Shown here piece after piece: positions 60,829 to 64,000 of a DNA stretch of 64,000 bases; position 1 is the stretch's first letter; every line of letters begins with the position of its first letter. A program made the position numbers and the translations under genes. Source of the stretch: Sphingomonas sp. G-3-2-10 (GTDB lineage: Bacteria > Pseudomonadota > Alphaproteobacteria > Sphingomonadales > Sphingomonadaceae). The stretch spans positions 496,001-560,000 of the forward strand of contig NZ_JABBFY010000001.1 of NCBI RefSeq assembly GCF_012927115.1, in the 5' to 3' direction. A model generated the notes under the pieces. That model was not told where the DNA came from. It was given only the letters and a program-made list of their open reading frames with translations, and ran no database searches.

Positions 60829-60969
60829 GGCACTTCCTTGTTGCGACTCACTCGCAAATGTCATGCAATGCAATGCGGACAAAGCGCAAGGGCAGGCGCC
60901 GGTCGAGGCCGGACTGTCGCTTCACGATTTCGGAGGCTTCGGCGCCGCCCGATGGGCGCCTGAGCCGGC

Positions 60970-61044
60970 TGGCTCCCTGAGTAGGATTCGAACCTACGGC
61001 CGCTCGATTAACAGTCGAGAGCTCTACCGCTGAGCTATCAGGGA
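60970..61044 (-). tRNA. tRNA-Asn (GTT)
   Basis: 75 nt including an encoded CCA. Acceptor TCCCTGA pairs with TCAGGGA, discriminator G, D arm AGCTCAGCGGTAGAGCT, anticodon loop CTGTTAA with GTT at 61010-61012, and T arm GTAGGTTCGAATCCTAC. Complete and canonical. Confidence 0.97.
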
Positions 61045-61120
61045 ATAGCCGGAGGGCGCTCTATAGCGCTGCTTTCGAGCGATGCAAGCGGGTCATGCGA
61101 TGAATTTTGCACCGCCGCGG

Positions 61121-61891
61121 TCAGGCGACGAATTGCTCCATCGTAATCCGGTCATCCAGCGCGTGCTCGGGATCGAACAACAAGGTGAGATCGCGCAGCG
61201 GATCGATCACGATATCGACTCGCGAGACTTCGCGGACTTCGCGCTGGTCGCCCACCGCGCTGACCGGGCGCTTGTCCGCCTCGAGCACGCGGATGCCGAT
61301 TCGCGCCTTTTCAGGCAGGATCGCTCCGCTCCAGCGGCGGGGGCGGAAGGGGCTGATCGGCGTCATCGCCAGCATTCCCGAGCCCAGTGGCAGGATCGGG
61401 CCCTGAACCGACAGATTATAAGCGGTGGAGCCGGCGGGCGTAGCGACCAGCAACCCGTCGCACACCAGCTCGGGCAAGACGATGCGATCGTTGACCGTCA
61501 CTTCCAGCTTCGCGGTCTGGCGGGTTTCGCGCAGGAAGGAGACTTCGTTGATCGCCGGCAGTTCGACCTGCTCGCCATGAATCGTCACCGCGTGCATCCG
61601 CAGCGGCGAGACCTTGAACGGCTTGGCGCGGATCAGGCGATCGTTCAGCCCTTCCAGCCGCCATTCGTTCATCAGGAAACCAACGGTGCCCAGGTTCATG
61701 CCGAACACCGGCACGATCCGGCGCGCTTCCAGCATCATGTGCAGTGTCTGGAGCATGAAACCGTCGCCACCAAGCGCGACCACGGTGTCGGCTTCGTTGA
61801 ACGGCACCCAGTCATAGGCCTGGCGCAGTTCCTCTTCCGCGGCCTGCGCGGGCGGGGTGGGCGATGCGACCAGCGCGCGGGCGATGCTCAT
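61121..61891 (-). CDS. nadK: NAD kinase
   Basis: 256 residues. GGDG (residues 41-44) in VVALGGDGFMLQTLH, FGMNLGTVGFLMN, and LLVATPAGSTAYNLSVQGPIL are family signatures. Makes NADP+ from NAD+ and ATP. Start overlaps the moaA stop by ATGA, a coupled pair with no pathway logic. Confidence 0.97.
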   Translation of the reverse strand: MSIARALVASPTPPAQAAEEELRQAYDWVPFNEADTVVALGGDGFMLQTLHMMLEARRIVPVFGMNLGTVGFLMNEWRLEGLNDRLIRAKPFKVSPLRMHAVTIHGEQVELPAINEVSFLRETRQTAKLEVTVNDRIVLPELVCDGLLVATPAGSTAYNLSVQGPILPLGSGMLAMTPISPFRPRRWSGAILPEKARIGIRVLEADKRPVSAVGDQREVREVSRVDIVIDPLRDLTLLFDPEHALDDRITMEQFVA

Positions 61892-62910
61892 CCGCCGGTC
61901 ACGCTCATATGGCGGCCGACGGCGGGTGCGGCGCCGCGTTCGACGCTGAAGTCGTGCCGCTCGGGCTTGAGCGCGAGGGCTTCCGCGATGCGCGCATCGA
62001 CTTCGGCCAGACCGCCGGAGCGAATCGCCCGCTTGAGATCGACCGAATCGTCATGGCCGAGGCACATGTGCAGCTTGCCGTCGGTCGACAGGCGGACACG
62101 GTTGCAGGTCGCGCAGAAATTCTGGGTCAGTGGCGAGATGAGGCCGAGCCGAGTGTCGGTGCCCGCGATGCGCCAGTAGCGCGCGGGACCGCCGGTGACG
62201 TGACTGTCGAACGACAGGTCGAACTGGCCCTTGAGCACGTCCATCACCTTCGTCAGCGGCAGGAAGCGATCGGCGCGGTCTTCGTCGATCAGGCCCAGCG
62301 GCATCGTCTCGATCAGCGTGAGATCGTGGCCTTCGTCGCGGCACCATGCCAGCATCGGCGCGATCTCGTCCTCGTTAAGCCCCTTGAGCGCGACCATGTT
62401 GATCTTCACCGCGAGACCCGCAGCCTTCGCGGCGGCGATGCCTTCCAGCACCTTCGACACGTCGCCGTGGCGGGTGATGTAGCGGAATGTCCCCGGATCG
62501 CGGCTGTCCATGCTCACATTGACGCGGCGGATGCCGGCGTCATGGAGCGCCTCGGCATGTTGCGCGAGGCGCGTGCCGTTGGTGGTGAGGGTGAGTTCGT
62601 CCAGCCCTGTACCGATCTGACGGCCGAGGCGATGGGCCAGATCGATCATGTCGCGCCGCACCAGCGGCTCGCCGCCGGTCAGCCGGATCTTGCGCACGCC
62701 GCTGGCGATGAAGCGCTCGGCGATCAGCGCGATTTCCTCGAGGCTGAGCACTGCGTCGCGCGGCAGGAAAGTCATCGCCTCCGCCATGCAATAGCGGCAG
62801 CGAAGGTCGCAGCGATCGGTCACGGAGATACGCAGATAACGGATCGCGCGGCCGTGACCGTCTATCAAGGAGGGCGCGCAGGCCATGCAGGGTGGCGTAA
62901 GCGCTAACAT
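61888..62910 (-). CDS. moaA: GTP 3',8-cyclase MoaA
   Basis: 340 residues, radical SAM. CDLRCRYC holds the first cluster (Cys34, 38, 41); FCATCNRVRLSTDGKLHMC the second; the C-terminus ends in GG, needed for activity. First step of molybdenum cofactor synthesis. Start ATG 62910; ATG 62886 possible. Other moa genes are not in the window. Confidence 0.96.
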   Translation of the reverse strand: MLALTPPCMACAPSLIDGHGRAIRYLRISVTDRCDLRCRYCMAEAMTFLPRDAVLSLEEIALIAERFIASGVRKIRLTGGEPLVRRDMIDLAHRLGRQIGTGLDELTLTTNGTRLAQHAEALHDAGIRRVNVSMDSRDPGTFRYITRHGDVSKVLEGIAAAKAAGLAVKINMVALKGLNEDEIAPMLAWCRDEGHDLTLIETMPLGLIDEDRADRFLPLTKVMDVLKGQFDLSFDSHVTGGPARYWRIAGTDTRLGLISPLTQNFCATCNRVRLSTDGKLHMCLGHDDSVDLKRAIRSGGLAEVDARIAEALALKPERHDFSVERGAAPAVGRHMSVTGG

Positions 62911-62961
62911 CCGGGCAAACAAGCCTCGACAAGTCGTTGCAGAGCGGGGAAGCGTAGGAGA

Positions 62962-64000
62962 GTGACCGAAACCGATCCTGCGACTCCCGCCGATGCGCCC
63001 GTATTCGTGCTTTCGTTCCGCCAGCGGGACGAGCTTGCCTCCGCTGCGGCCGGGGCAGGGTGGCGCGTGGTTGCTGCGCGGCGCGGCGAGGGGGTCGAGC
63101 GGCGCTTCCTGACCAGCGGCGCGGCGCTGGCGGTGATCGACGCGCGGGGTGCGCTGAGCGACGGGCTGGAAGCGGCGAAGGCGCTGGGAAGCGCGATCGA
63201 GGTCAATGGCGGCGCGATGCTGATCCTCGTTTCGCAAAGCGACACGATCCACATGCGCCATTTCTACGATGCCGGCGCGACTCATTTCCTGAGCAGCCCG
63301 ATGTCGACCGCGGGGATCGCGCAGGCGATCCGTTTTGCCCTGCGCCATGTCGAGCGGCTGGCGAGCGGCTTCGGCGGCGGAGGCGACGTTACCGAGCCGC
63401 TCGGCTGGCGCTATGATGGCGAACTCCGGTCGCTTCAGGTCACGCCAGCGCTGGCGGCGCTGCTCGGCCTGGGCGATGCGCCCGGCCTGCGCGAAGCGAT
63501 TCGGCTGGCGGATAGCGCTGACCGCAAGCTCGGCCGGGTGGCGATCCGGCGGCTGACCGTGGAGAAGCCGACCACGGCCTTCGCGCATGACCTGCCGGGG
63601 ATCGGCCGCGTAGTGCAGCATATCCAGCGCGATACGCGGACGGGGCGGTTGAGCGGCCTGGTGGAGCGGCTGGGCGACGCGCCCGATGCGGGAGCTGCGG
63701 TCCGCGACGCGCTGACCGGAACGCGCGATGCGGCGGGCGCGCGGCGCTGGATCGACCGGCGACTGGGCGACGGCGCCACGGTTTCGGCGATCCTGATCGG
63801 GCTCACGCGCTTCGAGACAGTCAATACTGCCTATGGCCGCCCTGCGGGCGATGCGTTGCTTCGCGCGGTCTCGCGGCGGCTGGCGGAAGCCGCGCGCGAA
63901 GCGCTGGGACGGCGCGCGGTCGTGGCGCGAATGGGTGGATCCGAATTCCTCGTGGCGAGCGACGATGCGGATGCCGACGCGATCGCGGCGGCTTCGGCGA
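62962..64000 (+). CDS. GGDEF-domain protein with degenerate receiver-like N-terminus (3' cut)
   Basis: GTG start with TAGGAG. Residues 15-130 resemble a receiver fold (VFVLSFRQRDELASAA, LAVIDARG, AMLILVSQSDT, ATHFLSSPMS) without the usual acidic cluster. From about residue 245 a GGDEF domain: DALTGTRDAAGARRWIDRRL and MGGSEFLV, where the signature is GGSEF (residues 325-329). Frame runs off the window; an EAL domain could follow. Confidence 0.85.
   Translation, partial: MTETDPATPADAPVFVLSFRQRDELASAAAGAGWRVVAARRGEGVERRFLTSGAALAVIDARGALSDGLEAAKALGSAIEVNGGAMLILVSQSDTIHMRHFYDAGATHFLSSPMSTAGIAQAIRFALRHVERLASGFGGGGDVTEPLGWRYDGELRSLQVTPALAALLGLGDAPGLREAIRLADSADRKLGRVAIRRLTVEKPTTAFAHDLPGIGRVVQHIQRDTRTGRLSGLVERLGDAPDAGAAVRDALTGTRDAAGARRWIDRRLGDGATVSAILIGLTRFETVNTAYGRPAGDALLRAVSRRLAEAAREALGRRAVVARMGGSEFLVASDDADADAIAAASA

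Noticed and set aside
1..64000. CRISPR arrays, insertion sequences, integrases, rRNA or prophage genes
   Set aside because: No regularly spaced direct repeats, transposase or integrase motifs, or rRNA sequence seen; only one tRNA was recognised.

Overview
The window reads as chromosomal DNA of a sphingomonad-type alphaproteobacterium (Sphingomonas or a close relative). It is GC-rich and has two large TonB-dependent receptors, a Tyr-containing DivL-type kinase homologue, a divL-tsaE-amgK-murU-addB-addA-trxA gene run, an M2 metallopeptidase, a GcvA/LysR + GNAT + winged-helix trio, and dispersed palindromic intergenic elements. The genus is inferred from gene content and protein style; no rRNA is present. 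I see no insertion sequence, prophage, CRISPR array or replication origin, so this is mostly core genome.

Layout. 1-4.4 kb: end of a TIGR04222-like membrane protein, a secreted serine hydrolase, a small membrane protein, trmD-rplS, and two small unknown proteins. 4.4-9.3 kb: YbaL/Kef antiporter, a VOC protein divergent from soxR with a clear SoxR box between them, and a secreted DPP-IV-type peptidase. 9.3-15.9 kb: DUF418 membrane protein, a LysR//GNAT-winged helix divergent module, asd and a GFA-fold protein. 15.9-19.2 kb: marR-emrA-emrB efflux operon on the minus strand. 19.4-29.9 kb: alpha/beta hydrolase, M2 peptidase, SIMPL protein, AMP nucleosidase, peroxiredoxin//AlgH, YnfA, GNAT and a Tat-exported beta-helix protein. 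29.9-36.0 kb: ahcY with a striking leader, a TonB-dependent receptor and a TIGR03032 protein. 36.1-47.9 kb: one long plus-strand run, divL to trxA, with mostly overlapping start and stop codons. 47.9-54.6 kb: argJ, a hydratase-like enzyme, and a second TonB-dependent receptor with a TonB-like protein. 54.7-64 kb: a short secreted ORF ahead of secA, a lipoprotein, a purine-salvage pair, a PPOX flavoprotein, tRNA-Asn, nadK-moaA, and the start of a GGDEF protein cut by the window end.

Functional themes. The divL run joins cell-cycle signalling, tRNA t6A modification (tsaE), peptidoglycan sugar recycling (amgK-murU), double-strand-break repair (addBA) and thioredoxin. Redox defence appears as SoxR with its target box, a Prx5-type peroxiredoxin and thioredoxin. 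Purine and SAH turnover appear as ahcY, amn and an adenine deaminase/phosphoribosyltransferase pair.

The most interesting non-coding signals are these. A perfect 20-bp palindrome and a fully paired compact three-way junction lie upstream of ahcY. A SecM-like arrangement of short secreted ORF and hairpins precedes secA. A mini-ORF is coupled to the TTG start of divL. A shared 12-bp operator-like motif lies at both ends of the hydratase//receptor intergenic region. A 24-bp exact repeat occurs twice, 24 kb apart, in opposite orientation. All functional names rest on motif and family recognition by eye; no database search was run.
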